NCBI GenBank assembly: GCA_026315105.1
Contig: CM048750.1
Location: 401,918,502-401,982,501, forward strand
Direction of reading: 5' to 3'
Length of the DNA stretch: 64,000 nt
Source: Locusta migratoria
Lineage: Eukaryota > Arthropoda > Insecta > Orthoptera > Acrididae
The position numbers and the translations under genes are program-made. A model generated the notes under the pieces. The model searched no databases and was not told where the DNA came from. It saw only the letters and a program-made list of their open reading frames with translations. Below are positions 22,050-32,919 of the stretch, one piece after another (position 1 is the stretch's first letter; the number at the start of each line of letters is the position of its first letter).

Positions 22050-25000
22050 GTGTTGGGCATTTTATCTAATGTGTTCAGTATGGCTAGTAATATTATACAT
22101 GGCGAAGAGATGTCTAAACATAAACAATTTGAAGTTAATGTTCTGGATAAAGATAATGATTTAAATAAGAGTGAAATTTTAGATGATAGTGGTTTTAAGT
22201 CTGGATTAGATTTAACATTAAGTAGTGAACTGAATGACAGTAGAGTGTTGGATGACTTGTCAAAAGATGTATTTAGCAAAATTTCTGGTCATGTGTTAAA
22301 TAAAGAGGATTTGTCTACATCAAGTAGTAGAGGGGTTGTAAGCAGAAACACCATTGAACAAGGGAGATGGGTTTGAGATAATTGATAACAAAAATTGATA
22401 GATCTGTTATTACAGCTTAGTAATTACATGAATAGAATGTGCAATGATATGAGTAAAGTAAAGTTAGATATGAGTACTAAAAATGATATGAGTGAGGTGA
22501 AATCAGAACTTAGTGGGATGAAAGGATTATAAATACAAAATCAGTTGGGGGTATCACAGGAGTAGGACTGATAATGAATAAGAAAATAGGATTGCGGGTA
22601 AACTACTATGAGCAGCACAGTGATCACGTTATCATTGTCAAGATAGATACGAAGCCAACACCAACAACAGTAGTACAGGTTTATATGCCAACTAGCTCTG
22701 CCGATGATGAGGAGATCGAAGAAATATATGAGGAGCTAGAGGAAATTATTCAGACAGTTAAGGGAGAGGAAAACTTAATTGTTATGGGAGACTGGAATTC
22801 GGTAGTAGGAAAAGGAAGAGAAGGAAAAATAGTAGGTGGATATGGACTGGGCAGGAGGAATGAAAGAGGAAGTCGACTGGTAGAATTTTGCACGGAACAT
22901 GATTTAATCGTAACAAACACATGGTTTAAGAATCACAAAAGAAGGTTGTATACGTGGAAGAGACCAGGAGACACAGGAAGGTATCAGATAGATTTTATAA
23001 TGGTAAGACATAGGTTCCGGAACCAGGTCCTAAACTGCAAGACATACCCAGGGGCAGATATAGACTCTGACCATAACTTGTTAGTCATGAACTGTAGGCT
23101 GAAACTGAAAAAACTGCAGAAAGGTAGGAAAATAAGGAGATGGGACTTAGATAAATTGAAGGAATGTGAAGTTCTGGAGAATTTCAGAGGGAGATTTAGG
23201 CAACAATTGACAGAAACAGGGGGAAATAAAACAGTAGAAGAGGAATGGGTAGCATTGAGAGACGAAATAGTGAGGGCAGCAGAGGACAAAATAGGTAGGA
23301 AGGCAAGACCAACAAAAAATCCTTGGATATCACAGGAAATACTAAATTTAATAGATGAAAGGAGAAAATATAAAAATGCAGTAAATGAAACAGGCAAAAT
23401 AGAGTACAGACGACTAAAAAATGAGATTGACAGGAAGTGCAAAATGGCTAAGCAGGAGTGGCTAGAAGCCAAATGCAAATCCGTAGAAGAATGTATAAGA
23501 AGGGGAAAAGTAGATACCGCCTACAGGAAAATAAAGGAGACGTTTGGGGACAGGAAGGGCAGCTCTACGAATATCAAGAACTCGGATGGGAAACCAGTTC
23601 TCAGCAAAGAAGGGAAAGCTGAAAGGTGGAAAGAGTACATAGAGCAGCTCTACAAAGGAAATGAACTTAGAGACGATGTTGTAGGAAGGGAAGAGGAAGT
23701 AGATGAAGATGAAATAGGAAATACTATACTGAGAGATGAATTTGACAGAGCCTTGAAAGACCTAGGTCGGAACAAGGCCCCAGGAGTAGATGACATACCC
23801 GCAGAGCTATTAAAGTCTCTGGGAAAGCCAGCCATGACAAGACTATTTGAACTGGTGTGTAGGATGTATGAGACAGGCGAAATACCGTCAGACTTTAAGA
23901 AAAATGTAATAATCCCCATTCCAAAAAAATCAGGCGCAGACAGGTGTGAAAATTATAGAACCATCAGTTTGATAAGTCATGGTTGCAAAATTTTAACACG
24001 AATTATCTACAGGAGAATGGAAAAGCTGGTAGAAGCTGACCTCGGGGAAGATCAGTTTGGATTCAGGAGGAACGTAGGAACCCGGGAGGCAATACTCACT
24101 TTACGTCTTATCTTAGAAGATAGATTAAGGAAAGGCAAACCTACATTTTTAGCTTTTGTAGATTTGGAGAAAGCTTTTGACAATGTTGACTGGAATACAC
24201 TCTTTCAAATTCTGAAGTCAGCAGGGGTAAAATACAGGGAAAGGAGAGTTATTTACAACTTGTACAAAAGCCAGATCGCAGTTATTAGACTCGAAGGGCA
24301 TGAAAGGGAAGCATCAGTTGGGAAGGGAGTAAGACAGGGTTGTAGCCTTTCTCCGATGTTATTCAATTTGTACATCGAGCAAGCGGTGAAGGAAAGCAAG
24401 GAAAAATTTGGAATAGGGATTAAAGTTCAGGGGGAAGAAATAAAAACATTGTGTTTTGCTGATGACATTGTAATTCTATCAGAGACAGCAAAGGACCTGG
24501 AAGAGCAGTTGAATGGAATGGACAGTGTGTTGAAGAGAGCGTATAAAATGAACATTAACAAGAGCAAAACAAAAATAATGGAATGCGGTCTTAGAAAATC
24601 AGGCGATGCTGAAGGAATTAGATTAGGTAACGAAACAATGAAGGTGGTAGATGAGTTTTGTTACTTGGGTAGTAAAATAACATGCGATGGTCGTAGTACA
24701 GAGGATACAAAATGCAGAATGGCAATGGGAAGAAAAGCATTTTTGAAAAAGAGAAATTTGCTAACATCGAATATTAATTTAAGTGTAAGGAAGTCTTTTC
24801 TGAAGGCATTTGTGTGGAGTGTTGCCTTGTATGGGAGTGAAACATGGACGATAAGCATTGCGGACAGGAAGAGGATAGAGGCTTTTGAAATGTGGTGCTA
24901 CTGAAGAATGCTGAAGATTAGGTGGGTAGATCGCATAACTAATGAAGAGGTACTGAACCGAATTGGTGAGAAAAGGAATTTTTGGCATACCCTGACTAAA

Positions 25001-26708
25001 AGAAGGGATCGCTTGGTAGGACACATTCTTAGACATCGGGGAATCGTAAACTTAGCATTGGAGGGAAGTGTGTGGGGTAAAAATCGCAGAGGGAGACCAA
25101 GATACGCGTATAGTAAGCAGATTCAAATAGATGTGGGTTGCCGTTCTTATGAGGAGATGAAAAGGCTTGCTCAGGATAGAGTAGGGTGGAGATCTGCATC
25201 AAACCAGTCTCCGGACTGAAGACCATAACAACAACAACAACAACAGTGGGATGAAATCTGATTTGAAAGAGAATATTGATGTTATTAATGACAATCTTGT
25301 TCATTTGAATCAGAAGATTGAATCTGTAAAATTAGATCTGGAAAACAAACTGGAAAGAGTGGTGCAAAGTCCGACTGTAAAGGTAACAGAATTTAAAAAG
25401 CACTGTATAGATAACACTAATAAGATTGAAGTTTGTGAAAGGAGAGTGGAAAATGTTGAAAGGAAGTGCAATAAACATGAATTAGCAAAACAATTTTGTT
25501 CAGATAATAGAGAGGTTCTTGAAAGTCAAATGAATCAGGTTAAACTTGAAGTTGAGGATTAGACTGAAGCTGTAGAATCAAAGGTGGAAAGTAAATGTGT
25601 AGCTGTTATTGAACATAAATTTGAAGAAGTCAATGAGCAAGTAGATTCTAAATTTGTGGAAACAGAAAGGAAGGTTAATAGGGTCCAGAACAGTAATCAT
25701 GGTGTATGTTCCGTATCTAGCACAGCTGCTTTGGTTAGTTATAAGAAATTTAATGATTTTGAACCCTATGGAGATGTCCATCCCCTTGATTTCATTAGAG
25801 AATTTGATGATTTTCCTGCCGTGTGGAGCGATAAGGAGAAGATTTCTTTTGCTAGGGGTTTCTTAAAAGGTTATGCCTATAGTTGGGCAGCAGAGGTTAA
25901 TGTCTTTTGTAAATCTTGGGAAGAATTTAAAGATTTGTTTCTCAAGAAGTACTGGTCAAGAGATGAACAGTAAAAGATAGTATCAGAGTTTCATAATGGT
26001 GATAGGTATGATTCAAGAAGAGGGACAATCAAAGGGTTTTGTCAGTATTGGATTAATAAGTTGAAATATTTGGACAAGAAATTGTACGTAAAAGAGATAG
26101 TTAGAGGGTTGCAAGATAAATTTCCCCAGAAAGTTAGAGAATTACTTGTACCTGCCCCCAGAGACAGCATTAAGAATTTTCTGGATTATGTGACTAGGCT
26201 GGAGCAGGTGAAGCCTTTTATAGAAGAAAGGAGAAGGGATTTTGACAACAGGAAACAAGTAGAGGGAGAATATCAAGTAAATCGAGTAAGCAGATCAGAC
26301 TCAGGGAGAAGAGATAGAGCCCCCAGAAATAATTGGTCAAAAATGGACATAGGGGAAATAGAAATGATAGGAGAAACTCTAAAGATAGGAGTATATAGAG
26401 TTACCAAGGGAATAATTCAAGTCATTTAAACTAAAATACACCCCAGTTAGGGCCCGAACTTGGGAGAAATATATGGATGGCCACCCATCAATGACAGGAA
26501 TGTTGGTAGTAGAAGTGTAGGTTATAATGGGGGTGACACTAGTAGCAATAGATTCAGAACATGTTGTAATGTAAATAAGGGTATGAGGAGCAGTAATAGT
26601 ATGGAAGTAGTACAGGGAGGTAATTCAAATACAAATTTGAAAAGTGAGGAAGAAGGAAGCGAAACTGTACAAAATGCAAACAATAGACAAGGTGATGACT
26701 ATAAATGA
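22050..26708 (+). pseudogene. gag of a Ty3/gypsy-type LTR retrotransposon, interrupted
   Basis: Gag coding runs in pieces at 22050-22373, 25257-25560, 25584-25970 and 26061-26426. The first parts are acidic and coiled-coil-like (KSEILDDSGFKSG; IESVKLDLENKLERV). The third contains a capsid-like segment (FEPYGDVHPLDFIREFDDF ... YSWAAEVN ... SWEEFKDLFLKKYW) typical of insect gypsy Gag. A young RTE at 22524-25244 splits it. Excising that element and one TSD rejoins ELSGMK to SDLKEN in frame. Several stops independent of the RTE show that gag is dead. No CCHC knuckle was found. Confidence 0.75.
22524..25244 (+). mobile_element. RTE-type LINE, 5'-truncated, with 12-bp TSD
   Basis: The flanks are AGTGGGATGAAA at 22512-22523 and 25245-25256. 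The copy starts at a point equal to about 60168 of the full-length element, so it lacks the 5' UTR and first part of the endonuclease, and ends in ATAACAACAACAACAACAAC, the short microsatellite-like tail of RTE elements. The main frame (22574-24904) holds the C-terminal half of the AP endonuclease (VQVYMPTSSADDEE, VMGDWNSVVG, SDHNLLVMNC) and the RT (NKAPGVDDIP, FVDLEKAFDNVDW, GVRQGCSLSPMLFNLY, CFADDIVI). An AGA-to-TGA change near 24901 cuts off the C-terminal domain, which continues open at 24908-25219. Confidence 0.95.
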
Positions 26709-26780
26709 TGTAGAACTTGAAAACAGGTCGGAAATAGATGTGGAAAGTTTCAAATGTTTGGATTTGTGGACAGACTCTAA

Positions 26781-26880
26781 GGATAAGGAACAATTAATTA
26801 AACAAGTGTTTGGGAAAGAGAATGATAGAAGGATATGGAACAATTAATTAAACAAGTATTTGGGAAAGAGAATGATAGTG
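26781..26880 (+). repeat. 50-bp tandem duplication inside gag-pol
   Basis: GGATA(A/T)GGAACAATTAATTA recurs with a 50-bp period, with the following TTTGGGAAAGAGAATGATAG also duplicated. The two copies differ at a few positions. Confidence 0.85.
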
Positions 26881-27587
26881 ATAGTACATTAGGAGACAAA
26901 GATGAAGAGTTTAGTGAAAGCGGTAGTGAAAATGAGGTAGGTCATGAGGAGTTATTTGAGTTTGTATTTGATGTTGAAGGTAATATGGTAAGTAAAGAAA
27001 AAATTGACAGGATGATTAAAGAAGAGGAGGAGGAAGTTATGTAAGGGTTAGAATGTTTCTCTGAGGAAGAAGATCAGGATGTGTGCCATCTAACAGTGGC
27101 AGCAGATAAGTTTGTTGAACAGGATGACAGTTTCTCTAGAAAAAGGATGAATGAAGATTTATTATATGAAGAAGAAGTTATGGTAAGTACTAATAAAGTT
27201 TGGCATTCTGTTATTGTAGCAAATGTACAAGGTGTACTGGTAAAATGTTTGTTGGACAGTGGCAGTGAACTGAATGGACTATCCCAAATATTTTTTGATT
27301 CCATCAAAGATGACAAGGAAATAGTGTGTATGCCCGTATCTGGGGTCAGGATTATAGGTGCAACAGGTAAAATGTCTAAAAGTGTGAAGCAAGAAGTTTT
27401 GTTGACTATTGAATTGTCAGGACAAAAATTAGAATGCAATTTTCTGGTAATCCCTGACTTAACAATCAATGTATTGTTTCTAACAGAATTTTTATGTAAA
27501 TGGAATGTAAATATTGACTTTGCTAAAGGTAAGTTTAGTTTTAAGTGCAATGGTGTAATTCATGAGTTACCCTTTTGGAAAGAATGA
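26835..27587 (+). pseudogene. Gag-pol linker and aspartic protease of the nested gypsy element
   Basis: An acidic linker (DEEFSESGSENEVGHEE; KEEEEEVM, 26835-27041) is followed at 27081-27587 by a retroviral-type aspartic protease. The active-site turn is LLDSGSELNGLS (D-S-G), then GATGKMSKSVKQE, and a flap/C-terminal region VIPDLTINVLFLTEFL. In place of the usual I-I/L-G near the C-terminus is NVLF. It would process Gag-Pol. The reading frame is open but disconnected from gag. Confidence 0.75.
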
Positions 27588-27593
27588 ATGTAG

Positions 27594-27945
27594 TTCAAGA
27601 TGAGGAATGGGATTTGCCCTTAAGGGTGTTAACAGCAAGAAGTGAACCAGAAATGTCTGAGGAAGAGAGAGTGCAGATAGAGATTAGAGAGAAAATAGGT
27701 AATATAGAAGGTATAACAGCTGATCAATGACAGGACTTACAAAGAATTTTGTTGGAGAATAGCAAATCCTTTTCAGATAAACCAGGTTTGGTGAAAGGTT
27801 CAAATGTAAACTGAAATTCAGGGAACATGATCCTTTTTTCAAAACACCTTTTTCTATACCATTTGCTAGGAGGGATGATGTGAGAAAGGAAATAAAAAAG
27901 ATGTTAGAATGGGGAATAATAGAAAGGTCTGACCGTGTTCGCCAT
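27594..27945 (+). pseudogene. Truncated RT N-terminus of the nested gypsy element
   Basis: With frameshifts, the sequence gives the gypsy pol start: an ITADQ..DLQRILLENSKSFSDKPG spacer and then a block normally reading like PFSIPFARRDDVRKEI followed by KMLEWGIIERS. It breaks off at about 27940 just after IIERS, before any catalytic motif, and unrelated sequence follows. RT, RNase H, integrase and the 3' LTR are missing. Confidence 0.65.
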
Positions 27946-28256
27946 TGTCTTTCGGGTTTGTTAGGCGAATGGAACTTAAGTGTGGCAACAGCTAACACAG
28001 AAGATTACATGGCGTAATGTTTACATTTGTATTATTCTTATGGCGTAGAACGTGTGGAATTTACAAATCACAATTCATAGGAATAAGCCCTTGCCCTAGG
28101 AGAAAAATATGTAAGTTGTAGCACGAAGGCAGTGGATGTAGAGCCAGGCATATTGATGCAACACATGCTTGCCAGTCAGCTTTATGTAGTAGCTTTTAGA
28201 TTAGACTTCATATGTACGGCAAACTAGATGCAGAAATATAAAACAATTTTATTACA

Positions 28257-28648
28257 TAATATAGTGAGGACAGATTACTACTCACCGCAAAGACGTGGCG
28301 ACGAGCTGCGACAGGCACATACAAAAGACACACACATACAACACATTCAGCTATCGGCCATGGCCTTCTTCAGAAATAGAGCACTCACGCAATCACACAG
28401 GCACACAACACAGTCATACAACCATCACCTCCGACTGCCACACTTCGTGATGGTTGTATGACTGTGTTGTGTGCCTGTGTGATTGCGTGAGTGCTCTATT
28501 TCTGAAGAAGGCCATGGCCGATAGCTGAATGTGTTGTATGTGTGTGTCTTTTGTATGTGCCTGTCGCAGCTCGTCGCCACGTCTTTGCGGTGAGTAGTAA
28601 TCTGTCCTCACTATATTATTTATTCCAACCTGGACTTTCCATTATTAT
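28257..28648. mobile_element. Small palindromic PLE dimer with 14-bp TSD
   Basis: The arms 28257-about 28428 and about 28447-28618 are perfect inverted copies around an 18-bp loop (CTCCGACTGCCACACTTC). The right arm alone carries a 30-bp extension (28619-28648) with ATTCCAACCTGGACTTTCC. The direct repeat ACAATTTTATTACA occurs at 28243-28256 and 28649-28662. Each arm contains CTGAAGA, A, GGCCATGGCC, GATA and the donor-like CGGTGAGTAG. Both arms give the same translation on opposite strands, which is a palindrome effect and not a gene. It is the same subfamily as the 4.8-kb pair at 46727-51539. Confidence 0.95.
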
Positions 28649-28859
28649 ACAATTTTATTACACTTATAATACACATTTTACAAAATGTTTATAATAGCAA
28701 TTAGATACAGGTATGGTAATTTTGAATCACTATCACTTGACTCCTTGTTATTCAGTTCCTTCGTAGTACAGAGCATCAGCCCTCGTACAATGTAGTGCAT
28801 TCAATATCAAACATTTTTAAATGCTTGCTACGCAATCTGATTTTGAACCCACATCCATG

Positions 28860-29060
28860 TATCATCATTCCATTGCCACACTTGCACGTTTTACACGATC
28901 CGTTGGTGTCAGTTGTCTATCACTTTTCGAAAGGCAGTCGGTGTACATGCATTTAAGCTTGACCTTAAATGTTTTATTGAAACAGAAGTCAAGTGGTTGA
29001 TGAATTGACACCGTCCCGCATGAATGGCACACAATTAGAACGCTTTTCCCCACTTAATAA
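28860..29060 (-). pseudogene. pogo/Tigger-like transposase fragment
   Basis: The minus frame reads CHSCGTVSIHQPLDFCFNKT followed by FKVKLK and later LTPTDRVKRAS. It resembles the QPLDV.VNKPFK block and the following region of pogo/Tigger/CENP-B-type DDE transposases. Only about 60 residues are present. It lies inside the insertion with hAT-like ends, so it may be a separate relic or a clue that the large element is not hAT. Confidence 0.5.
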
Positions 29061-29626
29061 ATAACTTTCTTCTTGAAATCCTAGTGCTTCATTATAGGTT
29101 CATATGCCCTAGAACTTTACAAAATTACATTTTATATTTGCGCCTGCAAAGCAAGCCTGTGTAGCACTGCTTATATTAGACAGGAAAAGTTACTTGTGGC
29201 AGCTCCTAGCACCATTTTTCAGAACTTCACTTTGTACTCAATTTAAATCACAGGAAGGTTTTGGACCCCAAATAAATAAAAAAATAAAAATGGAAAAGAT
29301 GGGGCTCAGGTTCGGGTAATAGCCACGCAACTGCGTAAATTTCGTAGTGGTTTCACATGAATAAAACCAAAGTGAGATCTTTTGTTTTATGACGTCATGT
29401 CTTTCAGTGGATCTATGGAAAATAAACTAAATAACACAGATGAAAGTGCACTGTTATGCAAAGTAAAGTACAACATTCATCACTGAAGGTTTCCATATAA
29501 CACTTTGGATTCAGGATTCAGTAGTATTTGGCCATTATGCATCAAATCTCAAATTCGAAGCCAGTGTGCTGGATTCGGCGAATAATGGATTCAGCCGAAA
29601 AACTTGGACGCAACCCTAGAGACTAT

Positions 29627-30292
29627 ATTACAGGAAGGGATGAGTAAGTAGATGAAGGTGAAATAAGAGATACTATACTGAGAGAGGAATTTGACAAAGC
29701 ACTGAAAGACGTAAGTCAAAACAAGGGCCCAGGAGTGGATGACATTCCCTCAGAGCTACTGAAATCTCTGGGAGAACCAGTCATGATAAAACTACTTCAC
29801 CTGGTGAGTGAGATGTATGAGACAGGCAAAATACCCTAAGACTTTAAGAAAAATGTAATAATCCCCATTTCAAATAAAGAAGGTGCAGACAAGTTGCGAA
29901 AAGTACAGAACTATCAGTTTAATAAGTCATGGCTGCAAACTTTTAACACAAATTATTTACAGAAGAATGGAAAGGCTGATAGAAGCTGACCTTTGAAATG
30001 ATAAGTTTGGATTCAGGAGAAATGTGGGAACACAGAAGGAAATACTCACCTCATGACTTGTCTTAGAAGATAGATTAAGAAAAGGCAAACCTAAATTTCT
30101 AGCTTTTGTGGATTTAGTGAAACCTTGCTAATTCTGAAGCAAGACGGAGTAAAATGTAGGGGACTGAGAGTTATTTACAGCTTGTACAAAAACCCGACAG
30201 CAGTTGAAGAGTCAAAGGGCATGAAAAAGAAGCACTAGTTGGGAAAGGACTGAGACAGGGTTATAGCTATTCTCCATTGTTATTCAATTTTT
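29627..30292 (+). mobile_element. Old RTE-type LINE copy, right portion (split)
   Basis: It continues the RTE at 19924-20358 after the 8-bp flank: GATGAAGGTGAAATAAGAGA, then the RT region (NKGPGVDDIPSELLKSLGEP) with frameshifts, a small deletion around the catalytic VDLEKAFDN block (30110-30130), and GLRQGYSYSPLLFNF at the right end, where it stops within motif B. The 3' third is missing. Confidence 0.9.
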
Positions 30293-31005
30293 TACTCTTA
30301 ATAACTTTAGTTTGGTGCTCACGGTTTACTTTAGTTTGTAATGCTATGTATCTTCCGACATACCCTTTTCTTTTATTCTATCCTGCTCTCACCTTCAAAC
30401 CATTTGACTGTGTACAATCCATATAATAATAATTTCCTCGATGACTCTCTTTGTCATTTGTTTTACTCATTTCTCCATTGCTCATCTCACTCAACCTGAC
30501 ACAATACCTCATCTCAAGCAAATAACTACACCAAGACAGGATAGTTGCATGTTTATATGCACTGAAAAGTAATGTGTCTTTACACTGAGTTTAATTTCTT
30601 CTTTATGCCTACCTATAATTTGCGGACTTCTCTACATAGCGAGTGCTTATTATATTGTTTAACTGATGTTCTCTTTGAAGCAGAGAATAATGCAGTTTGA
30701 TAATACTGAGGCACGGGTTACAGCAGAATATACTGGTTCACATTGCATCCAAACCATGATACATTTAACAGGACTTATTACATTGATAGTGTGATAATTA
30801 TTTACACATGCTAGTGCACACCATTTTTGAAATGAAATAATTAATCTTGATGTGTAAAGGTATTTTTCTAAGACACTAATAAAAAACAAACATATGAAAA
30901 TCTGTACACAGTGAATTGGCTAGTTATTTAAATTCACAAGGGTTTCACTCTACTGTTGCATGCACACAGAATAATTCAATATCAGTCACACAATTACAGA
31001 GAAAC
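30293..31005. other. Intronic sequence, nothing recognised
   Basis: AT-rich sequence between the old RTE copy and the Dscam2-like exon at 31010-31215. Confidence 0.4.
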
Positions 31006-31009
31006 AAAC

Positions 31010-31215
31010 CATGGATTGTGATCCAGTTCGCTGGTGAATGTGACCATTTCCCGCCATGCTGCCAGGACCCATTGGACCTATTGTACCACTGTGGGCTCGT
31101 TCATGTCCGTTTTGATGTGGAAAGGTTTGAAACTGCATTGCCTTGTTGGGATCCATCTCCTCACGAAATCCTAGTAAATGGAATGTAGCATAGGGGCATA
31201 TTTCGTCCTCCATGC
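31010..31215 (-). CDS. Dscam2: Dscam2-like receptor, cytoplasmic exon 3 of 5 seen
   Basis: This minus-strand exon has acceptor ACATTTCAG|GC. The proposed donor is CCATG|GTTTGT, a weak match beyond the GT. It holds 68 whole codons after a split glycine and ends in phase 0, as the next exon requires. The peptide contains MEDEICPYATFHLLGFREEM followed by DPNKAMQFQTFPHQNGH, a block I recognise from Dscam2-type (AbsCAM-type) tails; Dscam1 differs here. The second half is rich in Gly, Met and His (SGTIGPMGPGSMAGNGH), a flexible linker. The downstream intron is about 18.4 kb and contains most of the nested transposons. Confidence 0.9.
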
Positions 31216-31454
31216 CTGAAATGTACAAAGTTAACTGGGTAGACATGCTCACAAATTGTCAATAAAAAAATCATAATACCACACAAGCATCACTGAAATG
31301 TCAAGTTTTTACACAAACTCTGAATGAAAACGTTGTAACAATATCTTTGGTACAAGAAATCTCCTTTTATCAAAATGTCATGGTACATATATTGAATAAA
31401 ATACCTGAAAATATTTTAAAATTTCTTTTGTAAACCACCTTACAATGTGAAGCT

Positions 31455-31669
31455 ACAGTGTTCAAATGCTTGTAAAGCTATTGGACCAAACTGCTATGGT
31501 CATCAGTCCCTAGACTCACAACTACTTAAACTAACCTAAGGAAAAAACTCTCTCTCAAAAACACCCCCCCCTCCCCCCACACACACACCAGGAAGGACTT
31601 GAACCTCCAATGGTGAGCAACTGCGCACTCCAAAGCAAAGTGCCTTAGAGCGCTACGCCACTCACTATC
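31455..31669 (-). mobile_element. tRNA-derived SINE with 13-bp TSD (copy 1)
   Basis: Flanked by ACAATGTGAAGCT at 31442-31454 and 31670-31682. On the minus strand the 5' part is tRNA-like: GAGTGGCGTAGCGCTCTAAG (A-box-like) and GGTTCAAGTCC (B box). A CCTTCCTGGTGTGTGTG tract and a unique tail ending near CCATAGCAGTTTGGTCC follow. Pol III box elements and the TSD support a SINE. It shares the whole layout with the copy at 41575-41769. Confidence 0.85.
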
Positions 31670-31699
31670 ACAATGTGAAGCTTCATCCAACAATATGTC

Positions 31700-32540
31700 C
31701 TTATAATAGTGAGGGAAGGGGTATTGTATGTTTTTTATTTACACCCTAGGTGTGAACTGATTACTTCTTTTGTAATGCATTAAGAAGACCCTGCTTTTGC
31801 AGTTTACAAATGCTTGCCTATTATCTTACTATCAATCAATGCCACATCTGAAGTCTGATGTAAGGGAAACATTCCCTAAGCTGTAGCTAAGCCATGTATC
31901 CCCCCTATCCTACCTTCCAGAAGTGCTAGTTCTGCAAGATTCGCAAGAGAACTTCTGTGACGTTTGCAAAGTAGGTGGCGAGGTACTGGCAGAAGTAAAG
32001 TCGTCAGGACAGTCCACAATTCGAATTACAAGCTATTGGCCACTTCCCTGACCCTCCCACTTTTGTAAATTTATAGCCATTAATGATAACCAATGATGTC
32101 TCTTCTTTTGGACATGTCAAAAGAACAGATGCCATATCAATAACTGTACATTTCAAGATGAGCTAACTCATACAAATATTGAGCTTTAAAGGAGTATGTT
32201 TTCTCTGTAAGTTGTCAGCCCACTATTATCACCTTTAACCTCCTGAGAAAAATCATACACTGAAATACTGATGTGACTTCATTTTTATGCATTATTATTA
32301 TTATCATTATTCTTACTAATACTACTACTATTATGCCATAACTTCAGATTTGTAATTTTAGAGTTAGTACCAGTTATATCCTATGAGACTTTGAAAACTA
32401 ATTTATTTGACTTGAATATCGTATGAATGTTAAATATATTTTTGCAATGATCATTAATACAGTAAGGGCCCAAAATATTGTGTACCACAATTATTTTCCT
32501 GTTTATCAGACCCATGGTTCATAAAATCAAGCTTGAAACT
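31700..32540. other. Intronic sequence, nothing recognised
   Basis: AT-rich, with a short ATT-rich patch near 32287-32335. No coding or RNA motifs were seen. Confidence 0.4.
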
Positions 32541-32639
32541 AAATGAACTCTATTAAAAACGATCGTCCTTTGGATTCCAAAGCTACTAAAATCTATGTTG
32601 CTAGTTGTTCTTTTGGAGTGGAAACAGAATTTTCTGAGA

Positions 32640-32910
32640 GTGTATTCCTACCTTTGTCGTTATTGTCACTCACCCAGAGAGGGGAAAAAATCTGTTTAAA
32701 AATGGAAGCACGAGCTTTTGAAAGCGGATATGAGCTCTTCCCTCCTCTCGTACCTCATGAAGGAAAATATTTCCGAAAGCTTCTGTCCTATTTTTTATTC
32801 TCATGTTTTTGTGTAACTGTCAATTGTACAGAACTATGGTAAGTTCTGGCCAGCCAATCTCTCTCTCTTTCAAGATTGTTTTAGTATCTCAGTGGAGAAT
32901 TTCATCAGTA
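32640..32910 (+). mobile_element. PLE terminal repeat of a third subfamily, plus orientation
   Basis: It contains a hammerhead-like core at 32754-32778 (CTCATGA, A, GGAAA-ATA-TTTCC, GAAA), then TTTGTGTAACTGTCAATTGTA and CTATGGTAAGTTCTGGCC, and ends near TATCTCAGTGGAGAATTTC. The same order, with substitutions, is found at 35580-35770. GGTAAGT matches the donor-like motif in other PLE ends. Confidence 0.6.
32754..32778 (+). ncRNA. Hammerhead-ribozyme-like core, third PLE subfamily
   Basis: CTCATGA, A, stem GGAAA-ATA-TTTCC, GAAA. The C-box has one departure (C for G at its third base). The stem is fully paired yet unrelated in sequence to the other subfamilies. Confidence 0.45.
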
Positions 32911-32919
32911 ATCAATTAC

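Larger units (their letters stand above)
20359..29618. mobile_element. Large DNA-transposon-like insertion with 8-bp TSD (hAT-like), carrying nested elements
   Basis: The ends are short inverted repeats: left TAGGGATGGGTCAAA and right (reverse complement) TAGGGTTGCGTCCAA. The flanks are GAGACAAT (20351-20358) and GAGACTAT (29619-29626), an 8-bp duplication with one mismatch. Removing the insert and one flank restores collinearity with the intact RTE around its GAGACGAT. Eight-bp duplications and TAGGGNTG-type ends fit hAT elements, but no hAT transposase was recognised. The 9.26 kb includes an LTR element, a young RTE and a PLE dimer, so the original transposon was far shorter. Confidence 0.65.

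Noticed and set aside
22984..23478. 164-residue minus ORF (and 60625-61137)
   Set aside because: Antisense shadow of the RTE endonuclease-RT linker; it appears in every RTE copy and has no motif.
27960..27995. mariner-like TIR (GAATGGAACTTAAGTGTGGC) resembling the 10993 element end
   Set aside because: Only one end was seen, with no TA-flanked partner or transposase; probably chance or a very old relic.
28228..28611. Similar 65-77-residue ORFs on both strands (containing DELRQAHTKDTHIQHIQLSA)
   Set aside because: Same palindrome effect in PLE terminal repeats; the sequence also recurs at 46684 and 51226 and is non-coding.
28257..28648. Possible CRISPR-like or attachment-site palindrome
   Set aside because: Eukaryotic PLE ends with TSD explain it fully; there are no spaced direct repeats.
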